A DNA stretch of 64,000 nucleotides from Clostridium thailandense (GCF_019207025.1 NZ_JAEEGC010000021.1:1-64000), one strand, 5' to 3'. Shown: positions 50,402 to 59,548, numbered from the stretch's first letter. Notes: generated from the sequence alone by a model not told the origin. Translations and numbers: made by a program.

Positions 50402-51640
50402 ATGAATTTAAATATATCTCAAAGTGAAGCTATTAACTTCTATGATGGATCTAATACAGATTATTATATAAAAAGAACACCATCAGTAAAAACATCTATA
50501 GATTTACCATTAAGTACAGTTAGTAACCTGTCACAAGATAGTATTGAAATATCTAATGACGCAAGATCTCAATGTAATTATATTACAGAATTTAAAACTG
50601 CAACTACAGTTACAAATCATACCCCCACTTTAGAAAATATCACAACAAGCAGTAATACTTTTATCTCTAGTGATTCTATAGATCCTGAATTTATTAAAAA
50701 TTATTCTTTAAAGTATGTAGAAATTAGAAAAGAAATTTTAGAAAATTCTTCTCAGGATGAAGCTGCTAAAAAAATAAATCTTTTAGATACTGCCTATAAT
50801 GATGCTATTAATAGTGCAGCAGGAAGTCTTGCTAGTGATTTTCAAAATTTTTTTGATTATGCATCTAACGAATGGAGTTATAATAATTCAGAAGGCGAAA
50901 TCAATAAGTTTGATGTTGACGCGTTCAAAAATAACATACTCTCTCTAGCGAATGAAGCTTTTTCTGTAGTTAAACAAGCCTTTAATGATAATAATTTTGA
51001 TAACTTACAATCAAAATTAGAAAATAAACTTTCAAATATACAATCAGGTACAACTATAGAAAGTATGAATTATACTGATATAAAAGAAGTTGATAACTTT
51101 TTGAAGAATCTACCTAAACTAAAAAATCATGTTAAGGAATATTTTGATGATGGTACTTATAGACCTGTATCTGGTAACTGGACTACAAGTGATGCAGTAA
51201 ATGCTATAAATCTGGAATATACTATGGCTAAAAACTTTCTTAACTCAGGAGGAGCCTATGATTCCGTCAAAAAAACTGTATATAATACTACTTTAAAAAA
51301 CATCTCTTCCTATCATAAACGTTTCGCCTTTGATTATCAATCGGACCAAAATCAAGATCAAATAAACAAAGATAGAAACAATTACAAATTATTAAAAGAG
51401 CAATATGAAAATTTTGAAAAAAAGTTAGATGCAGCTAAAAAGCAAAATAATATGAAGATGGTATTAACATACCTTGAGATACTTAACGGTCTTAAGACCC
51501 AGCTAGCAGAAGCAACTGCTAAGTTAAAAGACGATACAGAAGCTCAAAATAAGTTATCCAAAAATCCAAACAATGTTGTAGAAACTGAGGCTTATAAAGA
51601 TATAAGCAATGGTGAGATTTTTAATGAAAATCAAGATTAA
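50402..51640 (+). CDS. Unknown 412-residue protein, probable late-flagellar regulon member
   Basis: Not recognised. There is no signal peptide or membrane helix. Near residue 46 it reads LSQDSIEISNDARS, similar to the DSVEIS-type motif seen in FlgM-like and other flagellar proteins; the rest is not FlgM-like. Residues 95-330 are mostly helical and polar (FDNLQSKLENKLSNIQSGTT). Residues 330-390 are a strong coiled coil (LLKEQYENFEKKLDAAKKQN). AGGAGG precedes the ATG, and a good sigma-D-like promoter lies upstream. It has a perfect hairpin downstream. It may be exported by the flagellar system or work on the filament, which is an inference from context. Confidence 0.65.
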   Translation: MNLNISQSEAINFYDGSNTDYYIKRTPSVKTSIDLPLSTVSNLSQDSIEISNDARSQCNYITEFKTATTVTNHTPTLENITTSSNTFISSDSIDPEFIKNYSLKYVEIRKEILENSSQDEAAKKINLLDTAYNDAINSAAGSLASDFQNFFDYASNEWSYNNSEGEINKFDVDAFKNNILSLANEAFSVVKQAFNDNNFDNLQSKLENKLSNIQSGTTIESMNYTDIKEVDNFLKNLPKLKNHVKEYFDDGTYRPVSGNWTTSDAVNAINLEYTMAKNFLNSGGAYDSVKKTVYNTTLKNISSYHKRFAFDYQSDQNQDQINKDRNNYKLLKEQYENFEKKLDAAKKQNNMKMVLTYLEILNGLKTQLAEATAKLKDDTEAQNKLSKNPNNVVETEAYKDISNGEIFNENQD

Positions 51641-51641
51641 A

Positions 51642-51673
51642 CTTATAGGGTTTCAAAATAGAAACCCTATAAG
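51642..51673. terminator. Bidirectional terminator between convergent genes
   Basis: CTTATAGGGTTTC, loop AAAATA, GAAACCCTATAAG: a perfect 13-pair stem. It lies between the plus-strand unknown gene and the minus-strand glycosyltransferase, both of which end here. T runs are short, but position and strength support termination. Confidence 0.7.
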
Positions 51674-51680
51674 AATCTAA

Positions 51681-52757
51681 TTAGTTTAATTGTGACTTAA
51701 TTCTTTTTAAGGCTGGTCCATATTCTCCGCACATTCTATAATAATCTAAAGCCTGTTCTTTGAATCCAAGCACATCATATATAACACCTATGTTGTAATA
51801 AGCTAAAAAACTTGTAATACCTTCTACCTTTCCATGAGGAAACTTAGTACAACATAAAAATTTCTCAATAGCCTTATCAAACATTGCATTATTCATATAT
51901 ACTAGCGCTATAAGGAAATGAAAATCGGGGCTATTATCATATATATATGCAACATTTTCAAGTACAAGAGCATCTGAATATCTTCCACTATTAATTAAGG
52001 AGTATCCATAGGTCTCCACAAGATCTGATACATATTCCAAGTAGTAATTCAAATCAAAATCTAATGACTTTTCAAAGTATAGAGAAGATGTTTTGTAGTC
52101 TTTAAGCATATAGTATGATTTTCCCAACTGATAATATAGATATGGATCCTCCGAATTTAAACTTAAGGCAGATTTTAGCATATCAATATTTCTTTTAATT
52201 TTTTTCGTTCTGCCTAATACTTCTTTTGTATACCCTACATGCTCTGCTGTTATATCCAAACACTCAGTTTCATATTCCTTACCATCTTTAGCTATTATCT
52301 GTTCATGTATTATTCCTTCATAACAAAAATAATTCTTGTTAAAAAGCCTATTAACCCATTCTGTATATTTTTTGGTTTCAAAAGAATCTTCCATTATGTT
52401 TATTCTTTTTATTCTGCCTACCTTATTTTCATTTGATGGATTATTTATAAACTCATCTACAGTATATCTGAAAAAGTCGTTAACAAATTCATCTGCATCT
52501 AGAATAAGTACCCATTCACTTGAAGCTTTTGATATAGAGTAGTTTCTGGCTTTTGAAAAGTCGTTACACCACTGAAAATCGTATATTTTATCTGTAAATT
52601 CTGATGCTATCTTTCTTGTGTTGTCTGTAGAGCCTGTATCTACTATTATTATTTCGTCTACAAAAGAATGTATTTTTGATAAACAGCTCTCTAGATTCTT
52701 TTCTTCGTTTTTAACTATCATACATAAAGTTATCATGTTTTTTTTACTAGTTTCCAT
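51681..52757 (-). CDS. Family 2 glycosyltransferase with TPR repeats
   Basis: A 358-residue cytosolic enzyme. The GT2 domain (1-120) has ITLCMIVKNEEKNLESCLS, the sugar-nucleotide region EIIIVDTGSTDNTRKIA and the DxD-type metal motif LILDADEF. The C-terminal 170 residues are TPR-like helices (DPYLYYQLGKSYYMLKDYKT, FDKAIEKFL). This architecture is common in clostridial flagellin and surface glycosylation loci, where TPRs may hold the protein acceptor. AAGGAG precedes the ATG. It is the last gene of the cluster, close to flagellin. Confidence 0.88.
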   Translation of the reverse strand: METSKKNMITLCMIVKNEEKNLESCLSKIHSFVDEIIIVDTGSTDNTRKIASEFTDKIYDFQWCNDFSKARNYSISKASSEWVLILDADEFVNDFFRYTVDEFINNPSNENKVGRIKRINIMEDSFETKKYTEWVNRLFNKNYFCYEGIIHEQIIAKDGKEYETECLDITAEHVGYTKEVLGRTKKIKRNIDMLKSALSLNSEDPYLYYQLGKSYYMLKDYKTSSLYFEKSLDFDLNYYLEYVSDLVETYGYSLINSGRYSDALVLENVAYIYDNSPDFHFLIALVYMNNAMFDKAIEKFLCCTKFPHGKVEGITSFLAYYNIGVIYDVLGFKEQALDYYRMCGEYGPALKRIKSQLN

Positions 52758-52793
52758 GCTTGCTATTTGCTCCTTACGTACTTTTAAAACCTA

Positions 52794-53288
52794 TTACAAA
52801 GCACTTAACTTGTTTCTCCAATTTTCGTATTCTTTTTCTATAGAGAAATTTATTATTTTTTCTGCTTTATCCATTTTTAATTCTTCAAGTGATGTTTTTA
52901 ATTCTTTAAAATTTTCTTTTAATTTTTCAGTGTATTCTATTAGGTTACTTGTATTTTCACTTTTATTTAAAGCATTTTCTATACTTTCTAAAGCTATTAT
53001 GGAATCATCCGTTAAACTTTTTAATTCTTGAAGCTTATCTTTACTATTTACATTATTCTTTATATATTCAATAGCTTCACCTAAAGTATTTGAAAGTTTT
53101 AATATATGTTCTTTTACATCTGAATTTTTCATTAAATTTTTATTATCAGCTTGGATTGATTTATTATAAAATATATATTTTATATCTTGAATAAAATTTT
53201 TTGCATTGACAGCTATTGATGTTAAAAAAAATACAATGCTAATTATAACAGCTATTTTTTGTTTTCTAAAAATTTTTTTCATAAACAT
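52794..53288 (-). CDS. Membrane-anchored helical protein sharing a module with the methyltransferase
   Basis: A 164-residue protein with an N-terminal hydrophobic helix (KIAVIISIVFFLTSIAVNA), either signal peptide or anchor. The rest is a helical module, about residues 63-162: LGEAIEYIKNNVNSKDKL ... SIIALESIENALNKSENTSN ... YENWRNKLSAL. A similar pattern occurs at the C-terminus of the methyltransferase at 55437 (GEGLNYVKITLEKNDL ... VLAISKLEELTNKIFTNSN ... YYIWRECIK). Its function is unknown; the shared module suggests they recognise the same partner. Two possible ATG starts lie two codons apart. Confidence 0.55.
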   Translation of the reverse strand: MFMKKIFRKQKIAVIISIVFFLTSIAVNAKNFIQDIKYIFYNKSIQADNKNLMKNSDVKEHILKLSNTLGEAIEYIKNNVNSKDKLQELKSLTDDSIIALESIENALNKSENTSNLIEYTEKLKENFKELKTSLEELKMDKAEKIINFSIEKEYENWRNKLSAL

Positions 53289-53357
53289 TCTATTGTTACC
53301 TTAAGCTTAAATCCTATTACATTCTATTTCAAAACCTCAAATCATAAACTACATTCA

Positions 53358-54218
53358 TTATACAATAGTCATTAAATATCTCCCATATTCCGTCGTCATT
53401 AAAGGCTGTGCTAGTAAATGTAGTTGCTCTTTCCCTATAAATCCCTTCCTATAAGCTATTTCTTCTATGCAAGCAATATATAATCCTTGCCTTTTTTGAA
53501 CTGCCTGTACAAAATTATTAGCTTCAAGCAAAGAATCATGAGTTCCTGTATCAAGCCATGCAAATCCTCTTCCTAATACTCTTACATTAAGCTTTTCACG
53601 TTCTAAGTAAATTTTATTTATATCTGTAATCTCAAGTTCTCCTCTATTAGAAGGATTTATACTTTTAGCTATTTCTATAACTGAGTTATCATAAAAATAT
53701 AATCCTGGAACAGCATAATGAGACTTTGGATCTTTTGGTTTTTCTTCAAGAGAGATAACCTTCCCTTTTTCATCAAATTCAACTATACCATAAGCTGATG
53801 GATTATTTACATAATACGCAAAAATACAAGCTCCATCTTCAATTTTTGCTGCTTCTTCAAGGGCAGGAGTGAATCCTTGCCCATAGAATAAATTATCTCC
53901 TAAAACTAAACATACATGCTCATCTTTTATGAACTCTTCTCCTATTATAAATGCTTCGGCTATACCTAATGGTTTTTGTTGAGCTTTATATGAAAATTTC
54001 ATTCCTAACTGACTTCCATCTCCCAAGAGTTCTTCAAAAAAAGTTAAATCTCTTTCTGTAGAAATTATCAAAACCTCTCTTATCCCTCCAAGCATGAGCG
54101 CTGATAAAGGGTAATATATCATGGGCTTATCATATACTGGTATTATTTGCTTACTTATTGCTTTGGTGCTGGGATAAAGTCTTGTACCCTTCCCGCCTGC
54201 TAATATTATACCTTTCAT
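53358..54218 (-). CDS. rmlA: Glucose-1-phosphate thymidylyltransferase RmlA
   Basis: Makes dTDP-glucose from glucose-1-phosphate and dTTP, the first step to dTDP-deoxysugars. The nucleotide-binding motif [17 protein letters not shown], the [15 protein letters not shown] region and [13 protein letters not shown] are diagnostic, as is the [11 protein letters not shown] stretch. The length of 286 residues is normal. It lies 14 bases after rmlB. rmlC and rmlD are not in the window, so L-rhamnose is not the evident product. Confidence 0.95.
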   Translation of the reverse strand: MKGIILAGGKGTRLYPSTKAISKQIIPVYDKPMIYYPLSALMLGGIREVLIISTERDLTFFEELLGDGSQLGMKFSYKAQQKPLGIAEAFIIGEEFIKDEHVCLVLGDNLFYGQGFTPALEEAAKIEDGACIFAYYVNNPSAYGIVEFDEKGKVISLEEKPKDPKSHYAVPGLYFYDNSVIEIAKSINPSNRGELEITDINKIYLEREKLNVRVLGRGFAWLDTGTHDSLLEANNFVQAVQKRQGLYIACIEEIAYRKGFIGKEQLHLLAQPLMTTEYGRYLMTIV

Positions 54219-54232
54219 TTAGTACGCAACTC

Positions 54233-55285
54233 CTATCTTCCATAGAACTTTTTATAGTAATTCATATAATCACCATTTACTATTTTGCCAAGCCAATCTT
54301 TATTATTTAAATACCATTCTATTGTTCTTAACATCCCATCATTAAAATTTACTGATGGATTGAATCTTAGTTCCTCTCTTATTTTTGTTGAATCTATAGC
54401 ATATCTTCTGTCATGACCTTTTCTATCCTCTACATATCTTATTAAAGCTTCTTCTACATCCAACCCTTTATGTTTTAAAGCATAAATTATATATTTTACT
54501 ATTTCGATATTTTGCTTTTCATTATTTCCTCCAATATTATAAATCTCTCCAACTGCCCCTTCGTTTATAACCAAATCTATTGCTGCACAATGATCTTCAA
54601 CATAAAGCCAGTCCCTAACATTTTTTCCATCACCATATATGGGTATATCTCTATTTTTTATACAATTATTAATAATTAAAGGAATAAGTTTCTCTGGAAA
54701 CTGATACGGTCCATAATTATTAGAACATCTAGTTATATTTATTGGCATTCTATAAGTATCATAATAAGCCTTTACTATTAAATCGGCTGAAGCTTTACTT
54801 GAAGAATATGGACTATGCGGATCGATAAGAGTCTTCTCCGTAAAATATCCATCTTCCCCTAAAGAACCATAAACTTCATCTGTGGATATTTGAATATATT
54901 TTTTCCCTTCTTTAAACCCATTCTTCATTTTCCAATATTTCTTAGCAATCTCAATGAGAACTTGTGTTCCTAAAATATTAGTTTTTACAAAAATTGAGGG
55001 ATCTTCTATGCTTCTATCTACATGAGACTCCGCCGCAAAATTAACTACATACTCTATATCATAAGTTTTAAATATTTTACTTAAATTTTCTGCATCGCAG
55101 ATATCCCCCTTAATAAATTTATAATTATTTAAATTCTCTATATTCTTTAAGTTGTTTAGGTTTCCTGCATATGTCAGATTATCAATATTTATAATAAAAA
55201 TTTCTTCTTTATATTTATTAAACATGTAATGTATGAAGTTTGAGCCTATAAAACCAGCTCCACCTGTTATTAAATATGTTTTCAT
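54233..55285 (-). CDS. rmlB: dTDP-glucose 4,6-dehydratase RmlB
   Basis: Converts dTDP-glucose to dTDP-4-keto-6-deoxyglucose. The NAD-binding motif GGAGFIGSNF, the catalytic ISTDEVYGSLG and YSSSKASAD (Tyr and Lys), and NNYGPYQFPEKLIPL are all present. The length of 350 residues is normal for extended short-chain dehydrogenases. A sigma-D-like promoter lies 34 bases upstream of the ATG, just after a strong terminator, so rmlBA is probably its own transcription unit. Its product can feed the aminotransferase at 56816. Confidence 0.95.
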   Translation of the reverse strand: MKTYLITGGAGFIGSNFIHYMFNKYKEEIFIINIDNLTYAGNLNNLKNIENLNNYKFIKGDICDAENLSKIFKTYDIEYVVNFAAESHVDRSIEDPSIFVKTNILGTQVLIEIAKKYWKMKNGFKEGKKYIQISTDEVYGSLGEDGYFTEKTLIDPHSPYSSSKASADLIVKAYYDTYRMPINITRCSNNYGPYQFPEKLIPLIINNCIKNRDIPIYGDGKNVRDWLYVEDHCAAIDLVINEGAVGEIYNIGGNNEKQNIEIVKYIIYALKHKGLDVEEALIRYVEDRKGHDRRYAIDSTKIREELRFNPSVNFNDGMLRTIEWYLNNKDWLGKIVNGDYMNYYKKFYGR

Positions 55286-55318
55286 ATCTATCTACTCCTA
55301 ATTTTAGTATTATTCTAT

Positions 55319-55345
55319 TTATCGTAAAAAATCAAAAAAAATTTA
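55319..55345 (-). promoter_or_regulatory. Candidate sigma-D promoter for rmlBA
   Basis: The minus strand reads TAAA, 15 bases, TACGATAA. The TAAA overlaps the foot of the upstream terminator stem and the spacer contains its T run, so one short segment would both end and start transcription. Confidence 0.6.
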
Positions 55346-55368
55346 GGAACAAAAATTTTTGTTCCTAA
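55333..55368 (-). terminator. Strong terminator after the methyltransferase gene
   Basis: The minus strand has TTAGGAACAAAAA and its exact reverse complement TTTTTGTTCCTAA, followed by ATTTTTTTTG. This is a textbook intrinsic terminator, 69 bases after the stop at 55437. Confidence 0.85.
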
Positions 55369-55436
55369 CCTATAATTACATTGTTTCTTGTCATTAATAT
55401 TAGCCTCATTAATAAGTATCCACTATTAAATAACTT

Positions 55437-56792
55437 TTATATGAAAAAATCTAAAATTATTTTTTTTATACACTCACGCCATATATAATAACTTTTAATT
55501 AAGTTTTCAACTTCTTCTTGTAATTTTTTTAATTCATTAGAATTATAATAATTTTTAAACTTATTAATTAAAGTAATTAAATCTTGCATTGCTTTAATTA
55601 ATTCTATATTTGAATTCGTAAAAATTTTATTAGTTAACTCTTCTAATTTACTTATTGCTAAAACTATATCATTAAAAACAGCTGCTGAATTATTTAAATC
55701 ATTCTTTTCCAAAGTTATTTTTACATAATTTAGTCCTTCACCTACTGTTTCTATAAGTGCTTCTATATTATTTAGCTCATTTAAATTTATTTCATTCTTT
55801 TCTTTTATTTTCTTAGCTAAAAGCCAAATTCCTGTTCTATTGTCAGCTGCCTTTGAAAATGGTGCTATTTCTTTAAACAATGTATTAATTAATCTTTTTC
55901 CTATATGAGCTAATACTTCTTTATCCATTTGTATGGTATTTTTATATTTATTTCTATTTTGAGTTATTATATTTAGTAAATTAGTCTTTTCTGATTCTAA
56001 GTTAATTAAACTTAATCCTTCTCTGTTAATGTAATAACCTTCTGGATAAATAGTATCACCATCATATTCAAAAGGCTGTGCAGTACCTGTTTCTATAATC
56101 TGAAATCCATACTTATTCAAAAAATTATTTATTGTGATTTTGTTAAATTCATATAAATGTATTGGTGGTGTAGGATGAAACCAATAATTAAGAGTTTGGG
56201 AAAAAAAGTACAATATAGCTTGACTCTCATAAGAATCCACATTTGGTACTTCTAGTAACAAATATCCATCATCTTTCAATAAGTTATAAATTTTTTTAAT
56301 CATAATATCAGGATTAGGAGTATGCTCCAATACAGAAAGTGCTGATATAACATCAAACTTTTGGTCAGTGCTTAATTTAGATATATCAACATTATACACT
56401 GGAATATTCAAATTTTCCTCAACAGCCTTACTTATTGACTTAGACACTTCTAAACCATATACATCAAAATTAGCATTCTTTAAAACTTTTAAAAACTCTG
56501 CACAATGACAGCCTATATCTAATACACTGCTTCCTTCATTATAATATTTTAGTAATAAGTTTTTATAAAACTCAAATCTTCCTTCAACATAAGTTTTATT
56601 TATATTTTGCTTTATATACTCTTCAGTATACTGTGCTTGACCATATGATTGATAATACTCTATAGTCTCTTCTAATGTTGGCATCGGTTCAATATGAACC
56701 ATTCCGCATTTATTACATCTAACCACTTCATAATTAGATTTTTTAAATATCAAAGTATGTTGAGCGTTATCGCAAACAATACAGTTATTCAT
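55437..56792 (-). CDS. SAM-dependent methyltransferase with zinc-binding N-terminus and helical C-terminal module
   Basis: A 451-residue protein. Residues 3-31 are a CxxC...CxxC zinc site (CIVCDNAQ ... VVRCNKCGMVHIEPMP). The class I methyltransferase domain follows, with SVLDIGCHCAEFLKVL (SAM motif I, near residue 95), ALSVLEHTPNP and the later LLEVPNVDSYES. Such proteins often methylate sugars in surface glycan loci. Residues about 340-450 form a helical module shared with the small protein at 52794. A strong terminator follows it. GGAGG lies before the ATG. The target is unknown. Confidence 0.82.
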   Translation of the reverse strand: MNNCIVCDNAQHTLIFKKSNYEVVRCNKCGMVHIEPMPTLEETIEYYQSYGQAQYTEEYIKQNINKTYVEGRFEFYKNLLLKYYNEGSSVLDIGCHCAEFLKVLKNANFDVYGLEVSKSISKAVEENLNIPVYNVDISKLSTDQKFDVISALSVLEHTPNPDIMIKKIYNLLKDDGYLLLEVPNVDSYESQAILYFFSQTLNYWFHPTPPIHLYEFNKITINNFLNKYGFQIIETGTAQPFEYDGDTIYPEGYYINREGLSLINLESEKTNLLNIITQNRNKYKNTIQMDKEVLAHIGKRLINTLFKEIAPFSKAADNRTGIWLLAKKIKEKNEINLNELNNIEALIETVGEGLNYVKITLEKNDLNNSAAVFNDIVLAISKLEELTNKIFTNSNIELIKAMQDLITLINKFKNYYNSNELKKLQEEVENLIKSYYIWRECIKKIILDFFI

Positions 56793-56815
56793 TTTGCCTC
56801 CATAATAATAAATTA

Positions 56816-57949
56816 TTAGTTTTCTAAAATCTTCTCTATATTTTCTATAATATACTTAATATCTGCTTCTTTTAATTCCGCATACATAGGAAGTCTTAAA
56901 ATCCTACTGCTTAAATTTTCTGTTTTAGGAATATCTCCCTGCTTATAGCCAAGCTTTAAGCCCATAGGAGAACTATGTAATGGTATATAATGAAATGCTG
57001 CTGAAATTCCTTTTTCCTTCAATTTATCCATTAAATAGTTTCTTTCGTTTTCTGAATTAAGCAGAATATAAAACATGTGGTAATTACTCTCGCAATATTG
57101 TGGTATCACTGGAAGTCTAAGCTTTTCTTGCTTCTCTAGATCTTTTAAACTATCATAGTAGTTTTCATAAACTTTTTTTCTTTTTTTCTGAATTTCATCT
57201 AGTTTTTCAAACTGAGCATATAACAATGCTGCTAAAATATCAGAAGGTAAGTAACTTGAACCAATATCTACCCAGCTATATTTGTTTACTTCTCCCCTAA
57301 TAAATTGACTTCTATTTGTACCTTTTTCTCTTATTATCTCAGCCCGCTTAATCAAAGTTTCATCATTATTTATAAGAATTGCTCCTCCTTCTCCTGAAGA
57401 ATAATTCTTAGTTGAATGAAAACTATAACATCCTATATCTCCAATAGTTCCTAAATATTTACCTTTATATTTAGAATTTACTCCTTGTGCTGCATCCTCT
57501 ACAACTTTTAATTTATATTCTTTTGCTATATTCATAATATAATCCATATCACAAGCTACCCCTGCATAATGAACTGAAATAATAGCTTTTGTTTTCTTAG
57601 TTATTTTTCTTTCTATATCTATAGGATCTATATTAAGTGTGTCCTCACATATATCTGCAAATATAGGTTTAGCTCCTCTTAGAACAATATCATTGGCAGT
57701 AGATACAAAAGTATAAGATGGAAGTATTACTTCATCCCCTTGCTTTAAATCTATAAGTAACGCTGACATATCAAGAGCTGAACTGCAAGATGTAGTCATT
57801 AAAGCTTTTTTTATATTAAAAGTTTTTTCCATAAACTTAGTAACTTGCTTTGTATAGTATCCATCTCCATGAGTATGTCCTCTCAATAAGGTGTCTCTTA
57901 TATATATTTCTTCATTTTTTGTTATATATGACTTATTAAATGGTATCAT
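56816..57949 (-). CDS. DegT/DnrJ/EryC1 sugar aminotransferase, WecE-like
   Basis: PLP-dependent sugar aminotransferase of 377 residues. MIPFNKSYITKNEEIYIRD, the TTSCSSALDMSALLIDLKQG cofactor region and the PLP lysine in CYSFHSTKNYSSGEGG are typical. The start and the GHTHGDGYYTKQV element resemble WecE, which forms dTDP-4-amino-4,6-dideoxygalactose. With rmlA and rmlB in the same cluster this is the likely reaction, but substrate choice in this family cannot be fixed from sequence. It overlaps the WbqC gene by 14 bases. Confidence 0.88.
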   Translation of the reverse strand: MIPFNKSYITKNEEIYIRDTLLRGHTHGDGYYTKQVTKFMEKTFNIKKALMTTSCSSALDMSALLIDLKQGDEVILPSYTFVSTANDIVLRGAKPIFADICEDTLNIDPIDIERKITKKTKAIISVHYAGVACDMDYIMNIAKEYKLKVVEDAAQGVNSKYKGKYLGTIGDIGCYSFHSTKNYSSGEGGAILINNDETLIKRAEIIREKGTNRSQFIRGEVNKYSWVDIGSSYLPSDILAALLYAQFEKLDEIQKKRKKVYENYYDSLKDLEKQEKLRLPVIPQYCESNYHMFYILLNSENERNYLMDKLKEKGISAAFHYIPLHSSPMGLKLGYKQGDIPKTENLSSRILRLPMYAELKEADIKYIIENIEKILEN

Positions 57950-58664
57950 ATTTCACTTCCCCTTTATTTTTCTTCCATCCCCATATATAATAAGGAGCAT
58001 TTGACCCACAATTAAATATTAAATCTAGTACTGTTACAAAATGATTAAATTCCCCATAAAGTTGATTATATCTTGGATACTCATATTTAATATATTCAAG
58101 TTTTATATTATTCTCTTCAAATTTTTGTGTTACAATATACTTCTTAGCTGCAGGTCCTGATAAATAATGAGTTGAATTTAGTTTTTTACATATATCTATT
58201 ATTTTATCATCTTTTGATCCATCTATATTTAAATTCACTGAATTTATAAACTCTGTTTCTATTCCTAGTTCATTTGCAATAAGCTTTATAGCATAAATGT
58301 TAAAATCCGATATTCCATTCCATATTTTATGTTTATACAACTTTTCTAAAATCCATCTATATTCTTTAAAATATGGGGCCTTTGCGTAATTTAACTCAAA
58401 TGAATTATAATGTTTTCTTTGCCAATTTATTTTGCCATTAATCTCAGCTTCACATATTTTTTGTTTAGATCTATTGCTATGATTTACAGGAACTGTAATC
58501 CACTTAATCCCATCCTTAGTTATTATTTTATTTCTATTTCTCCAATCGTGCTCTGTATACTGTACATCTTCTAGAAATACAAATGTATCAACTTGGTATA
58601 TCATATCAAATACACCTTTCCATGGAATGTAATTGGACTGAAGTATTGCTATTTTTTTTGACAT
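57936..58664 (-). CDS. WbqC family protein
   Basis: A 242-residue protein of the WbqC family, found in O-antigen and aminosugar clusters and of unsettled biochemical role. The N-terminus KIAILQSNYIPWKGVFDMIY and the stretch DTFVFLEDVQYTEHDWRNRN are diagnostic, as is GPAAKKYI. It overlaps both neighbours (14 and 16 bases), which indicates tight translational coupling with the aminotransferase and radical SAM genes. It may act on the amino group of the dTDP-sugar, as suggested by its constant company with aminotransferases. Confidence 0.88.
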   Translation of the reverse strand: MSKKIAILQSNYIPWKGVFDMIYQVDTFVFLEDVQYTEHDWRNRNKIITKDGIKWITVPVNHSNRSKQKICEAEINGKINWQRKHYNSFELNYAKAPYFKEYRWILEKLYKHKIWNGISDFNIYAIKLIANELGIETEFINSVNLNIDGSKDDKIIDICKKLNSTHYLSGPAAKKYIVTQKFEENNIKLEYIKYEYPRYNQLYGEFNHFVTVLDLIFNCGSNAPYYIWGWKKNKGEVKYDTI

Positions 58665-59548
58665 AACATTGCATCCTCTAATTCTGAAATATAATAACTA
58701 TCCCAATCTCTACATTTCTCACATATTGGTATTTCACTAAATTTTCCTTGAAGGTGTAAATTTCTTATACTCTTTAAATTACCATTCCACAAATAGCTAA
58801 TACTACTTTTTTTAATATTTCCAGCAATATACTTACCATCAAAATCACAGCTACATTGAACTACATCTCCATTCCATGCTATTGCCATTGTTTTAAAAAG
58901 CCATCCACATGGATATCTTTCTTTATGTCGCATTCCTTCTATTTCTAAAGCACCATTCCAAGTTATATATTCCTTTAATTTAACATTGGCTCCCTTACTT
59001 TTCCAATAAGACACAAATTTTTCTTCTTCATCATCTTTATGAACGTTAGGAAGCTGAATAAGCTGAACTTCTATTTTTAAACTCGGATTTAAATTGTTTT
59101 TTATTTCTATAAGCTTTATAATATTATTTTTTACTTTCTGGAAATTGTCATTGTTTCTTATTTTTAAATAGGTTTCTTCATAATATGCATCTAAACTAAC
59201 TACTATTTTATCTACACCTGAATCTATAATAGCTTGTGAAATTTCCTCGTCTAATAATAATCCATTAGTATTTAAATAAACATTTTTTAACCCTTTATCC
59301 TTAGCATACCTTATAAAATAAACTAACTTATACTTTAATAGTAAAGGCTCGCCGTAAAATTCCATCCATAAACATGTATTTTCATCTTCTTGAGCAATTT
59401 CATTGATAATTTTTTTATAAGTTTTTATATCCATAAACCCTTTTGGTCTACTCATTTTACTATGACCACAGAAATTACAGCTTAAGTTGCAATAATTAGT
59501 AGTTTCTAGTGCTATACTCGGTGGAAACTTTTTATTTATTAAAGTCAT
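58649..59548 (-). CDS. Radical SAM protein with SPASM-like C-terminus (copy 1)
   Basis: A 299-residue radical SAM enzyme. The [4Fe-4S] motif is NYCNLSCNFCGHSK near residue 19, followed by MEFYGEPLLLKYKLV and the NTNGLLLDEEIS strand. The C-terminal Cys cluster (CGWLFK, VVQCSCDFDG, ICEKCRDW) matches an auxiliary cluster of SPASM or twitch type. It is closely similar to the next gene, with shared LKIRNNDN- and LKIRKNGN-type stretches. Sugar or peptide modification is possible; the substrate is unknown. It overlaps the neighbouring genes at both ends. Confidence 0.85.
   Translation of the reverse strand: MTLINKKFPPSIALETTNYCNLSCNFCGHSKMSRPKGFMDIKTYKKIINEIAQEDENTCLWMEFYGEPLLLKYKLVYFIRYAKDKGLKNVYLNTNGLLLDEEISQAIIDSGVDKIVVSLDAYYEETYLKIRNNDNFQKVKNNIIKLIEIKNNLNPSLKIEVQLIQLPNVHKDDEEEKFVSYWKSKGANVKLKEYITWNGALEIEGMRHKERYPCGWLFKTMAIAWNGDVVQCSCDFDGKYIAGNIKKSSISYLWNGNLKSIRNLHLQGKFSEIPICEKCRDWDSYYISELEDAMLCQKK

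Noticed and set aside
50402-51640. The 412-residue protein as FlgM
   Set aside because: Only a short DSIEIS motif is shared. FlgM is about 90 residues with sigma-binding C-terminal helices not seen here.
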